Shown: one piece after another, positions 1 through 6,719 of the stretch | Position numbering within the stretch: position 1 is the first letter of the stretch | How the letters are laid out: each line of letters opens with the position of its first letter | Assembly: GCA_043788645.1 (NCBI GenBank) | Contig: JAYVTS010000337.1 | Location: 1-8,806, forward strand | Direction of reading: 5' to 3' | Source: CANIZL01 sp043788645 | GTDB taxonomy: Bacteria; Verrucomicrobiota; Verrucomicrobiia; Limisphaerales; UBA9464 | DNA length: 8,806 bases | The notes under the pieces: model-generated | Told to the model about the DNA's origin: nothing | Databases searched by the model: none | What the model saw: only the letters and a program-made list of their open reading frames with translations | Translations under genes and position numbers: made by a program

Positions 1-474
1 ACGGACCAACACGTTGACCGTGCCGCCCGTGAAGTCAGCCGGGCTGCCGGGAACCACCGCGCCGGTGGTATTCGCACCGAGCAGTTGGAGCATGTTGAAC
101 GTCGCGGCCAGACCGGGATCAATGAACTGAGGAAAGGCGCTATTGTTGACGGGGCTGTTCAATGGTGCGATCGTCGTCGAACCCGGAGCATGGCCACCCA
201 GGGACAAGATGTGCGTACCAATCAAATCAGCTCCAGAGGTGATCTGGGGTCCGGTGAGGTTGGTCACCGTCAATGAACCCGACACGGAGGTGCCGGTGAT
301 TGCCAGGGTGATGCTGTTCAAAACGCCGCCGCCGGCGAAGCCAGGGACGGTCGCTTGTGCTGTCGTCACGCCCGTAAGGGTCGCGCCGGTCCAGCTGAAG
401 TTTTCAACCTGAGTAGCGGCGAACGCCTGCGTGGCGACCGTCGCGATTGCTAATGCTAATAGTGTTTTTTTCAT
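1..474 (-). CDS. Secreted choice-of-anchor (PEP-CTERM-type) protein, N-terminal part
   Basis: This open frame starts at an ATG (474-472) and stays open for 158 codons to the left edge, so the C-terminus is missing. Residues 1-19 form a clear Sec signal peptide: two lysines, a hydrophobic stretch, then an AFA motif before the predicted cleavage site. The mature part is rich in Gly, Thr, Ser, Ala and Asn and looks beta-stranded, with segments such as GVLNSITLAITG and SGSLTVTNLTG. This resembles choice-of-anchor E domains, which usually precede a PEP-CTERM sorting tail; that tail would lie outside the window. An AGGA lies 7 bases before the ATG, one of the few good Shine-Dalgarno sites here. The gene is divergent from the glucosidase. 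Export is well supported. The choice-of-anchor assignment is from pattern memory and the function is unknown. Confidence 0.75.
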   Translation of the reverse strand, partial: MKKTLLALAIATVATQAFAATQVENFSWTGATLTGVTTAQATVPGFAGGGVLNSITLAITGTSVSGSLTVTNLTGPQITSGADLIGTHILSLGGHAPGSTTIAPLNSPVNNSAFPQFIDPGLAATFNMLQLLGANTTGAVVPGSPADFTGGTVNVLVR

Positions 475-485
475 AGGATTATCCT
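475..485. repeat. 11-bp perfect palindrome over the ribosome binding site
   Basis: AGGATTATCCT is a perfect inverted repeat of 5-base arms around a single central base. It directly abuts the ATG of the secreted protein gene and contains its Shine-Dalgarno AGGA. It could be a small operator, or it could be chance; the loop is too short for an RNA hairpin using all five pairs. Confidence 0.4.
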
Positions 486-812
486 AAACTGCACAGACAA
501 GTTGCCACAAAATCGGTTCCCTTTGCAAGCTCTTTCTAGCCAAATTTTTACGAACTTCACAAAGCTCACGGATGGCCGACTCGTTTTGGTCTTATTGTGT
601 TTATTATCAATGTGTTACGTTTGTTCAAATCGGGCAAGTGAGGGTGAGGAGCGCGGGTCAGTCTGGCCAAGGACTAAGAAAGAGGGCGCAAATTTCGACC
701 TTTTGGATCTTGGGGATCTTGGGGATCTTCTTCCCGAAGCCACGGCGGAGCAACTGGTTCAGGGCAGCGGTCTGGCGTTGCTCTTCGGCCTCCCAAGCAG
801 TACCACAGGGGG
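486..812. other. Divergent intergenic region
   Basis: This stretch separates the divergent secreted-protein and glucosidase genes. Its left half (about 531-640) is clearly AT-richer than the surrounding genes and is where promoters for both directions would be expected. I found no pair of -35 and -10 hexamers with acceptable spacing that I would defend. The right half (about 660-812) has coding-like GC content, but I recognise no protein in it. The glucosidase frame is open from the TAA at 675-677 but has no ATG, GTG or TTG start before 813. A 9-bp tandem repeat lies at 703-729. Confidence 0.5.
703..729. repeat. Three tandem 9-bp units (GGGGATCTT)
   Basis: Two perfect copies of GGGGATCTT (712-720 and 721-729) are preceded by a copy matching at seven of nine positions (703-711). 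The repeat lies about 85 bases upstream of the glucosidase start. It may be a simple slippage repeat or part of a dispersed intergenic element; nothing in the sequence shows a function. Confidence 0.7.
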
Positions 813-3551
813 ATGCCTCCAGATACTGAACCCAGCAACACCCTTCTGCTCCGGCGTAGCGCCGAAACCGCCGAGGGTCGGCGTCTTACCGCCGATACCG
901 AGCGGTCCGCCAACTGGAAACGCTGGGGACCGTACCTCGCCGAGCGCCAATGGGCGACCGTCCGAGAGGACTATTCGGAGGCTGGCACCTGCTGGGATTA
1001 CTTCCCGCACGAGCAAGCCAGGAGCCGAGCCTATCGCTGGGGCGAGGATGGCTTGCTCGGTTTCAGCGATCGAGAGGGGCGCCTTTGCTTCGCCTTGGCG
1101 CTCTGGAACGGACGTGATCCGTTTTTGAAGGAACGATTGTTCGGCTTGACCGGTTCCGAGGGCAATCATGGCGAAGACGCCAAAGAGGAGTGGTTTTACC
1201 TCGATTCAACGCCCACCCACACCTACGCCAAAGCTCTGTACAAATACCCACAAGCAGAATTCCCTTATGCACGGCTTCTGGCCGAAAACGCGGCGGCGGG
1301 TAAAAACAAACCGGAGTTTGAATTGCGCGACACCGGGGTTTTTAACGAGGGCCGGTACTTCGATGTCACCGCCGAGTACGCCAAACAGTCGCCGGACGAT
1401 CTTTTAATCCGGATTACGGTGGCGAATCGGGGTCCAGATCCTGCGACCTTGCATCTTTTGCCAACGTTGTGGTTTCGCAATGTTTGGAGCTGGGGAACGC
1501 CTCATGAAGGCTGTCGGGTGAAGCCGCGCTTGGACCTCACGGCCCCGGATCGGGTCCGTGCCACCCACGAAACGTTGGGTGAGTTTTGCCTGGAGTTCGG
1601 ACCTTCTCCTGATCGCGAGAGCGTCCCTATTTTCTTTACCGAAAATGATTCCAATGGGCAGCGGCTTTGGGGTGTCCCGAATCCTCAGCCGTATGTGAAG
1701 GATGCCTTCCATGAACGCGTGGTGCACGGGCGCTTGGACGCGGTCAACCCAGCCCAAACGGGGACGAAGGCCGCGGCTCACTATCTCCTGAAGCTCGCTC
1801 CGGGCGAGAGCCGAAGCGTTCGCATCCGCTTAGTGGTCGCGGATCAACTCGGCGGGGCCGAGGCACCCACCTCACGCCTCACCGGCGCCCCCACCAAATT
1901 CAATGCCATTTTCGCTCGGTTGATTGCGGAAGCCGATGAGTTTTATGCCGCTCGGGTCCCGCCCGGGGTGGACGAGACGGCTCGGGCGGTGATTCGACAG
2001 GGTTACGCGGGCCTCTTGTGGTCCAAACAATTTTATCATTATATCGTCGACGATTGGCTGAAGGGTGATCCGTGCCAGCCGGAGCCGCCGCGGTCCCGGC
2101 GTGATGGACGAAATTCCGAGTGGCGTCACCTCTACGCGCGGGACGTCTTTTCGATGCCCGATAAGTGGGAATACCCTTGGTTTGCCGCCTGGGATCTGGC
2201 GTTTCATATGCTGCCCTTTGCGCGGATCGACGGCACCTTTGCCAAGCAGCAGCTCGGTCTATTTTTACGAGAATGGTATCTGCATCCTAACGGTCAGATG
2301 CCCGCTTACGAATTTGCTTTTGGAGATGTCAACCCACCCGTGCATGCCTGGGCGGCCTGGCGCGTGTATAAGCTTACCGGACCGAAAGGTGGGCGGGATC
2401 GCGAATTCCTGGAAAGCGTGTTCCAGAAATTACTTTTGAATTTCACCTGGTGGGTCAATCGCAAGGATGCTTCGGGCAAAAACCTATTTTCCGGTGGCTT
2501 CCTGGGCTTAGACAATATCGGGGTGTTTGATCGTTCGAAACCATTGCCGGGCGGCGGTTCGTTGAATCAGGCGGACGGCACCGCGTGGATGGCTTTTTAT
2601 TGTTCGACGATGTTGGCCATTGCGTTGGAATTGGCTCGGGACGGAGATCACATCCGGAAGGCCTACGAAGATATGGCCAGTAAGTTTCTAGAACACTTTG
2701 TCCAGATCGCGGAGGCCATGAATACTGCGGGCGGCACGGGTTTATGGGATGAGGAAGATGGCTTTTACTATGACCAACTCGAAGCGGGCGGACAAACTCT
2801 GCGACTCAAAACCCGCTCCATGGTAGGTCTGCTGCCATTGATTGCGGTGGAGGTGTTGGATGAAGTCGAGCTCGCCCGGCTCCCGGGTTTTCAAAAACGA
2901 TTGCAATGGTTTATAGAACATAAACATGCTTTGACGCGGGGCATTGCCTTGGGCCGTTCCAATTCTCAGGCAAAATTGTTGCTCGCGATTCCGACCCGGA
3001 TGCGCCTTCAGAGCGTTTTGCGTTACCTCGGTGACGAATTGGAATTCCTCTCCGCGTACGGATTGCGCAGCGTTTCAAAATACCATCACGCCCGTCCATT
3101 TGTGGTCTCGTTAGAAGGAGTGGAGTACCGGGTGGACTATGAGCCCGGTGAATCGAATACGTGGCTTTTCGGGGGCAATTCAAACTGGCGCGGACCGATC
3201 TGGTTTCCGGTGAATTACCTGCTCATTGAAGCCCTGGAGCGGTATCACCATTTTTATGGTGATTCCTTCACCGTCGAATATCCGCACGGATCTGGCAAGG
3301 AGGCGACCTTGCAGGAAATCGCCCGCGATTTGCAACGCCGACTAGCAAGTCTTTTCCTTCCGGACGCCCAAGGCCGACGCCCGTGCCAGGGGAACGACCC
3401 CCGATATGCTTCCGATCCGCACTGGAAGGATTTGGTTTTATTTCACGAATATTTTAATGCCGAAACCGGCCGCGGTTTGGGGGCGGATCATCAGACGGGT
3501 TGGACCGCGTTGGTGGTTCGATGTCTGGAGGATTTAGGGCGAGCTAAGTGA
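813..3551 (+). CDS. MGH1-like / GH63-type glucosidase, 912 aa
   Basis: This is a large glycoside hydrolase of the MGH1-like, GH63-related group, often annotated simply as glucosidase, with an (alpha/alpha)6-barrel catalytic domain. An N-terminal beta-rich domain starts at about residue 28 with the strongly conserved stretch around NWKRWGPYLAERQW, followed by FPHEQARSRAYRWGEDGL and LTGSEGNHGEDAKE. Catalytic-barrel landmarks are WEYPWFAAWDLAFH, where Asp461 is the likely general acid by analogy with the family, GLWDEEDGFYYD at about 644-655, and NWRGPIWFPVNYLL from residue 791. The length, near 900 residues, fits the family and the frame is intact. There is no signal peptide, so a cytoplasmic enzyme is likely, perhaps acting on glucosylglycerate, mannosylglycerate or alpha-glucosides; the substrate cannot be read from sequence. 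The ATG directly abuts a run of five Gs, an unusually close Shine-Dalgarno, but no other start exists upstream in frame after the TAA at 675. Confidence 0.9.
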   Translation: MPPDTEPSNTLLLRRSAETAEGRRLTADTERSANWKRWGPYLAERQWATVREDYSEAGTCWDYFPHEQARSRAYRWGEDGLLGFSDREGRLCFALALWNGRDPFLKERLFGLTGSEGNHGEDAKEEWFYLDSTPTHTYAKALYKYPQAEFPYARLLAENAAAGKNKPEFELRDTGVFNEGRYFDVTAEYAKQSPDDLLIRITVANRGPDPATLHLLPTLWFRNVWSWGTPHEGCRVKPRLDLTAPDRVRATHETLGEFCLEFGPSPDRESVPIFFTENDSNGQRLWGVPNPQPYVKDAFHERVVHGRLDAVNPAQTGTKAAAHYLLKLAPGESRSVRIRLVVADQLGGAEAPTSRLTGAPTKFNAIFARLIAEADEFYAARVPPGVDETARAVIRQGYAGLLWSKQFYHYIVDDWLKGDPCQPEPPRSRRDGRNSEWRHLYARDVFSMPDKWEYPWFAAWDLAFHMLPFARIDGTFAKQQLGLFLREWYLHPNGQMPAYEFAFGDVNPPVHAWAAWRVYKLTGPKGGRDREFLESVFQKLLLNFTWWVNRKDASGKNLFSGGFLGLDNIGVFDRSKPLPGGGSLNQADGTAWMAFYCSTMLAIALELARDGDHIRKAYEDMASKFLEHFVQIAEAMNTAGGTGLWDEEDGFYYDQLEAGGQTLRLKTRSMVGLLPLIAVEVLDEVELARLPGFQKRLQWFIEHKHALTRGIALGRSNSQAKLLLAIPTRMRLQSVLRYLGDELEFLSAYGLRSVSKYHHARPFVVSLEGVEYRVDYEPGESNTWLFGGNSNWRGPIWFPVNYLLIEALERYHHFYGDSFTVEYPHGSGKEATLQEIARDLQRRLASLFLPDAQGRRPCQGNDPRYASDPHWKDLVLFHEYFNAETGRGLGADHQTGWTALVVRCLEDLGRAK

Positions 3552-3572
3552 CTGACTCCTCCGCTTGCAGAT

Positions 3573-3668
3573 GAATCGCCACGAAAGAACGCAAAGAACG
3601 CGAAAGAAAAGCGCCCGTCCTTTCCTTCGCCCCACTTTTGCGTCCGCTGCGTTCCTTTGCGGCTATTC
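3573..3668. repeat. Imperfect inverted repeat, dispersed intergenic type
   Basis: The left arm is about 3573-3609 and the right arm about 3634-3668. The reverse complement of the right arm matches the left arm at roughly three quarters of positions, for example gaatcgcc/gaatagcc at the outer ends and the gaaagaacgc and caaaggaacgc cores. The loop is about 25 bases. The left arm has the internal periodic pattern gaaagaacg-caaagaacg-cgaaag. Read as protein, the two strands give HERTQRTRKK and GIAAKER, motifs I recall as recurrent translated junk from dispersed intergenic repeats in Verrucomicrobiota and some other phyla. The element sits between two convergent genes, where it could act as a bidirectional transcription end or an mRNA-stabilising hairpin. 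No transposase or target duplication is seen. Confidence 0.6.
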
Positions 3669-3683
3669 CAACCTCAAACCTCC

Positions 3684-3709
3684 GGGCTCCGTTGCGGCTA
3701 ACGGAGTTC
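3684..3709 (-). terminator. Hairpin over the hemC stop codon, possible weak terminator
   Basis: CTCCGTT (3687-3693) pairs with AACGGAG (3700-3706) around a six-base loop, and the stem can extend by two G-U pairs and one G-C pair to 3684/3709. On the hemC strand the TAG stop (3700-3698) lies at the stem-loop boundary. No T-run follows, so it does not meet the usual intrinsic terminator pattern; together with the inverted repeat just downstream it may still mark the transcript end. Confidence 0.3.
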
Positions 3710-4762
3710 CGCAGCGAGTCGTTGACCCAGGGCCACCGCCTGCGCGACGGGTAATCGCCCTTCAGCAAATGCCGCTGCAGGATGGGCGAACGAACCCGCC
3801 CGTAACCAAAGTTGGTGCCCCACCACTCGCGCATACGCGCCCATCGGACTTTGGCAGCCTCCACCCATCGCTTTCAAAAAAGCTCGCTCGGCGGTGATGG
3901 CCGAAAACGTATTCACATGGTTCAGAGCGAGGCAGAGTTCACGCACCATGGGTCGAGCTTCTTCCTGGGTTTCTAGAGCGACCGCTCCCTGGCCTACCGC
4001 GGGCAGAAACGCGCCTTCATCCAATGAAGTGGCCAGCAATCCGTCCGGCGGCGCAACGAAGCGGTGAGAGGTTGGGAGCCGAGGATCAAGAGTGAGGCGG
4101 GATTTGGGCGCGATAAACAAACCGAGTCGCCCCAGGCCGGCCGCGGCCAGTAGGGTCGCATCAAACCTGGAATCGTCCGCCAGTTTTTGTAGGCGAGTAC
4201 CGACATTACCGCGAATCGGGATGATGGTGAGGTCCGGTCGCAGTTTTTGAACCTGGGTGGCTCGACGGGTGGAACTGGTCGCCACACAGCCTCCTTCGGG
4301 GAGCCCAGCCAGTTTCAATCCAGGGGTTCCGCCCCAACGAGCTTTCGAGCCCGGACTCCATTCGGCGGGCGCGGCCGCCTTTTGACTCTTGTTGGCATGG
4401 GCGCGGTCCCGATACAGCAAGACGTCGCGGACGTCGGCCCGCGGCGGCGTGGCCGCTACCATCAGTCCGGCAGGAAGTTCCGTGGGCAGATCTTTGAGGC
4501 TATGGACGGCGATGTCGGCTGTGCCTTCCAACAAAGCGACTTCGAGTTCTTTCGTGAACAAACCTTTGGGTAACGCCTGCTCATCATCGGCTCGTTGCGC
4601 CAGGGCGGCGTGTTGGAGTTGGTCGCCCGTGGTCTTGATGATTTCGACATGGAAATCAAGCTTGGGAAAGAGGACCCGACAGTCCGCGACTACCGCATAG
4701 GTCTGAGCTAACGCCAAAGCGCTTCCGCGGGTGCAAAAAACGATACGATCTGTAACGGGCAT
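3698..4762 (-). CDS. hemC: Porphobilinogen deaminase (hydroxymethylbilane synthase)
   Basis: HemC condenses four porphobilinogen molecules into 1-hydroxymethylbilane in cytoplasmic tetrapyrrole synthesis. Seen in the sequence: RIVFCTRGSALALAQ at residues 6-20 (substrate-binding region), VHSLKDLPTE with the catalytic Asp91 (Asp84 in E. coli), ATSSTRRATQ at 161-170, IPIRGNVGTR at 181-190, and GGGCQSPMG with Cys303, the attachment site of the dipyrromethane cofactor. The protein is 354 residues against about 310 in E. coli. The extra length is mainly an insertion at about 118-152, rich in Ala, Lys, Trp, Gly and Pro. Only 51 residues follow Cys303, about 20 fewer than in E. coli. I chose the ATG at 4762; the frame is open upstream to a TTG at 4885, but that overlaps the SET gene and matches nothing in HemC. 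No Shine-Dalgarno is visible. It is last in the minus-strand run, 88 bases after the SET gene. Confidence 0.95.
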   Translation of the reverse strand: MPVTDRIVFCTRGSALALAQTYAVVADCRVLFPKLDFHVEIIKTTGDQLQHAALAQRADDEQALPKGLFTKELEVALLEGTADIAVHSLKDLPTELPAGLMVAATPPRADVRDVLLYRDRAHANKSQKAAAPAEWSPGSKARWGGTPGLKLAGLPEGGCVATSSTRRATQVQKLRPDLTIIPIRGNVGTRLQKLADDSRFDATLLAAAGLGRLGLFIAPKSRLTLDPRLPTSHRFVAPPDGLLATSLDEGAFLPAVGQGAVALETQEEARPMVRELCLALNHVNTFSAITAERAFLKAMGGGCQSPMGAYARVVGHQLWLRAGSFAHPAAAFAEGRLPVAQAVALGQRLAAELR

Positions 4763-4850
4763 TAAAAGCGGTCTAGTGACGCCACCTTGGCGGGAACGAT
4801 TCGGCTCAGCAATTCTGACGGGCAACGAAGCAGCGACCGCACCGCTGCGA

Positions 4851-5258
4851 TCAAAGGCCAAATTTTCGGGCAAAATCGCCGTCAAACGTGCGGTAGTCGC
4901 AGGTGAGTTCGACCCCGGCGGGAAGGTCTACCAAAGCCACGGTAACAAAGGTTTCCGGGATGGAGGTGGTGGCATGATCGGGAGGGGGCGCGCCGGTGTT
5001 GGGGGATTCACTGTGATTCATGAAGCGGGCATGGTCGCCATTGAGAACGCGATGCCCGTCCTGCATCTGAAGGTAGGCGTAGTGCGCAAGGAACTCCCGG
5101 GCCAAGGGCGGCAAGGCAGCAAATTCGGCGGGCGCAAAGGACTGATCAAAGCCGGGTTGAAAGCACCACACGGGCCGACCGCACGGGACCGGTTCTAGCA
5201 GCAACAAACCGGTTCCGTGGATTTTGCTAGGGCCGACCTGCGTGGGTACGAGCAGCAT
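4851..5258 (-). CDS. Small SET-domain protein (putative lysine methyltransferase)
   Basis: This 135-residue protein is essentially one SET domain, the fold of S-adenosylmethionine-dependent protein-lysine methyltransferases. Landmarks in order: SKIHGTGLLL at 11-20 (N-terminal SET motif with the GxG of cofactor binding), RFMNHSESPNT at 78-88 with the hallmark NHS, and LPAGVELTCDYRTFDGDF at 112-129, where ELTCDY replaces the common ELTYDY while keeping the key final Tyr122. No pre-SET or post-SET cysteine cluster is present, as in other short bacterial members. The frame is open upstream to 5402, but that part overlaps the NIPSNAP gene, and the family start matches the ATG at 5258, 32 bases after the NIPSNAP stop. 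There is no clear Shine-Dalgarno. The substrate is unknown; neighbours do not reveal it. Confidence 0.8.
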   Translation of the reverse strand: MLLVPTQVGPSKIHGTGLLLLEPVPCGRPVWCFQPGFDQSFAPAEFAALPPLAREFLAHYAYLQMQDGHRVLNGDHARFMNHSESPNTGAPPPDHATTSIPETFVTVALVDLPAGVELTCDYRTFDGDFARKFGL

Positions 5259-5290
5259 GAGGAAGGGAATTTTGCCCGCTACCCGGCATG

Positions 5291-6139
5291 TTAGACGGTG
5301 GGTGAATAATCCGTCGGCTTGAGGAACGTGGATTTCACGCCGTCCGTGATGGTTAAAGACCCACCCGCCGCGGCCTCGCTCGCTTTGCGGGCGGCGTCCC
5401 AAGCGGGGTCGAGGCGGAAGGCGTCAAAACTCGCTTTGGCCGCTGCCTGAGACGCATGATAGAGAAAATACTGGAGCGTAACTTCGGCGCCGGCTTGGTC
5501 GGCAAGGCGATGCAGGTAGGCCCAATTGCCCATGCCATGTTTCGCAAAGAGCCCAATCGTGTGATCGCGGAAACGGGCATCGAGATGCATGAGCCGACCC
5601 GGGCCGGCCGTATACGTGCGGAGTTCCCAAACCCCGCCTTTGGAGATATTTCCAGTTCGGACCGCGGGCGAATAGTCGGTCGTCTGAAGATAGAAATTTT
5701 CCGGCGGCTTCGCCAGGATCGGGCCGGCCGCTTCGCTGGCTTTGTGAGCTGCTTGCCATTCTGGGTCGGCCATGAATGCCTTCCAAGAAGCTTCCCGAGC
5801 CGCTCGATTAGGATAGCGCAGCAGAAAATGGAGGCGTTGATCCGCTGTATCCGTAGGCATCCAATAACCCATACTATCAACGCCATGACGTTTGAAGAGT
5901 CGCAGGGTGGCGGTGCGGAAGCGATTGTGAAGCGCGTCAGCTTTGCCCGGGTTGACGGAGTAGATGCGGAGTTCGTACATATGGGAGTCTGGGGCGCCCG
6001 AAGCGGAGCCGGATCGGGCGGCGCCCGCGGCGCTGGAATGGTTGGCGGTCAACACGTCCCCGGTGCCGGAAGCACACCCTCCGATGAGGACGGCCGAGGC
6101 GGTGACGGACGTGGCAGTCAGGAATTCGCGGCGATTCAT
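5291..6139 (-). CDS. Tandem NIPSNAP-domain lipoprotein with Tat-like signal
   Basis: This 282-residue protein has two NIPSNAP domains, a ferredoxin-like alpha/beta-barrel fold of unknown biochemical role. The N-terminus has NRREFL (residues 2-7), a twin-arginine motif, a hydrophobic stretch, then the lipobox LIGGC with Cys22, so a Tat-exported lipoprotein is predicted. A Gly/Ser/Ala-rich linker (23-52) leads to domain one (about 54-157: MYELRIY, FKRHGVDSMGYW, DPEWQAAHKASEAAG) and domain two (about 170-282: VWELRTYT, FAKHGMGNWAYL, DPAWDAARKASEAAA). Both halves end in TDYSP(A/T)V, showing an internal duplication. Such proteins are common in Verrucomicrobiota and Planctomycetota. I chose the ATG at 6139; an in-frame TTG four codons upstream is possible. 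No Shine-Dalgarno is visible. It lies 36 bases after the broken CotH-like gene and 32 before the SET gene. Confidence 0.85.
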   Translation of the reverse strand: MNRREFLTATSVTASAVLIGGCASGTGDVLTANHSSAAGAARSGSASGAPDSHMYELRIYSVNPGKADALHNRFRTATLRLFKRHGVDSMGYWMPTDTADQRLHFLLRYPNRAAREASWKAFMADPEWQAAHKASEAAGPILAKPPENFYLQTTDYSPAVRTGNISKGGVWELRTYTAGPGRLMHLDARFRDHTIGLFAKHGMGNWAYLHRLADQAGAEVTLQYFLYHASQAAAKASFDAFRLDPAWDAARKASEAAAGGSLTITDGVKSTFLKPTDYSPTV

Positions 6140-6175
6140 AGGAGCCGACAATTCAGCGGATAAAGAGGGTGTTGG

Positions 6176-6702
6176 TCAAACGCAAACTTGGTCGCACTGA
6201 GCCGAGGAGCGGAGCGCGGCCGCAGAATTCTTGCCCCCAGCGGTAGGAGAGCGGAACGAAATTGAGCAATCGACCCTTCTAAGCCCATGATTGGCCCGGC
6301 CCTCAAAGCGATAGAGGCTGGGTTCCAAAAACACCTTCGTAGTCCAAACCCCCACGCAGTTTTCTTGGTCGGCGCGGAGATGGAGCACTGGCGGATCGCC
6401 CGGCTGGGACGCCTCGTCCGCCACCGGACGTCCGTATTCGACGCGGGCTTTCCAGCGGGTTAAGCGAGCCACGCCGGCCGGGTCAAAAGGTCCAGGCCTG
6501 CTTCAGGAATTTCAATTTCGAGCAGGGGAACCTGATCGCTACTAAACAGGTCCGCCGCGGGATCGACTGCGGTCCCTCGAGCGCCCGGCGCGGCCCTCCG
6601 GCCCGGCGTTTTAGCGAACCCGCTGGGCCCCACGACGAAACCGATCCAGAGCAGCGCCAGCAGTCCGGCGATGCCGAAGAATCGATTCGAGGGCTTTTTC
6701 AT
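6176..6702 (-). pseudogene. Decayed CotH-like exported protein gene
   Basis: Two adjacent frames look like ends of one larger gene. The first (6702-6460, 80 codons) has an N-terminal membrane/signal segment (about residues 8-27) followed by DLFSSDQVPLLEIEIPEAGLDLL, which resembles the segment before the kinase domain in CotH-family proteins, and stops at TAA 6462-6460. The second (up to 6472, in a different frame, ending at 6176) begins LTRWKARVEYG and contains PPVLHLRAD and WTTKVFLEPSLYRFEGRA, like the C-terminal beta-sandwich seen after CotH domains in Verrucomicrobiota. The whole kinase-like middle is absent, and the reading after GRANHGL no longer looks like protein. I infer an internal deletion near 6460-6475 plus later frameshifts. 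The start lies 17 bases after bshA. The family call is from pattern memory; a short intact lipoprotein-like gene in the first frame is an alternative. Confidence 0.5.
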
Positions 6703-6719
6703 GGACGATTGACTTCCGC

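Noticed and set aside
495..545. Sigma-54-like TGGC...TTGC pattern upstream of the secreted-protein gene (minus strand)
   Set aside because: The distance between the GG and GC elements is 13 bases (or 9 with an alternative GC) instead of the required 10, so it does not fit the consensus.
595..621. Possible promoter TTGTGT with TACGTT in the intergenic region
   Set aside because: The spacing is 15 bases and both hexamers are weak; an AT-rich stretch gives such matches by chance.
502..1169. Long overlapping open frames on both strands around the glucosidase start
   Set aside because: They overlap the conserved N-terminal glucosidase sequence, have low-complexity Pro/Arg/Gly composition and match no family I know.
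3544..3897. Open frames on both strands through the hemC 3' end and intergenic region
   Set aside because: They cover the dispersed inverted repeat and the conserved hemC C-terminal coding sequence, and read as translated repeat rather than protein.
4763..4885. N-terminal extension of hemC to the TTG at 4885
   Set aside because: It would overlap the SET gene by 35 bases and adds 41 residues unlike any HemC N-terminus; the ATG at 4762 matches the family start.
5259..5402. N-terminal extension of the SET gene to 5402
   Set aside because: Most of it overlaps the end of the NIPSNAP gene in another frame, and the SET domain begins right after the ATG at 5258.
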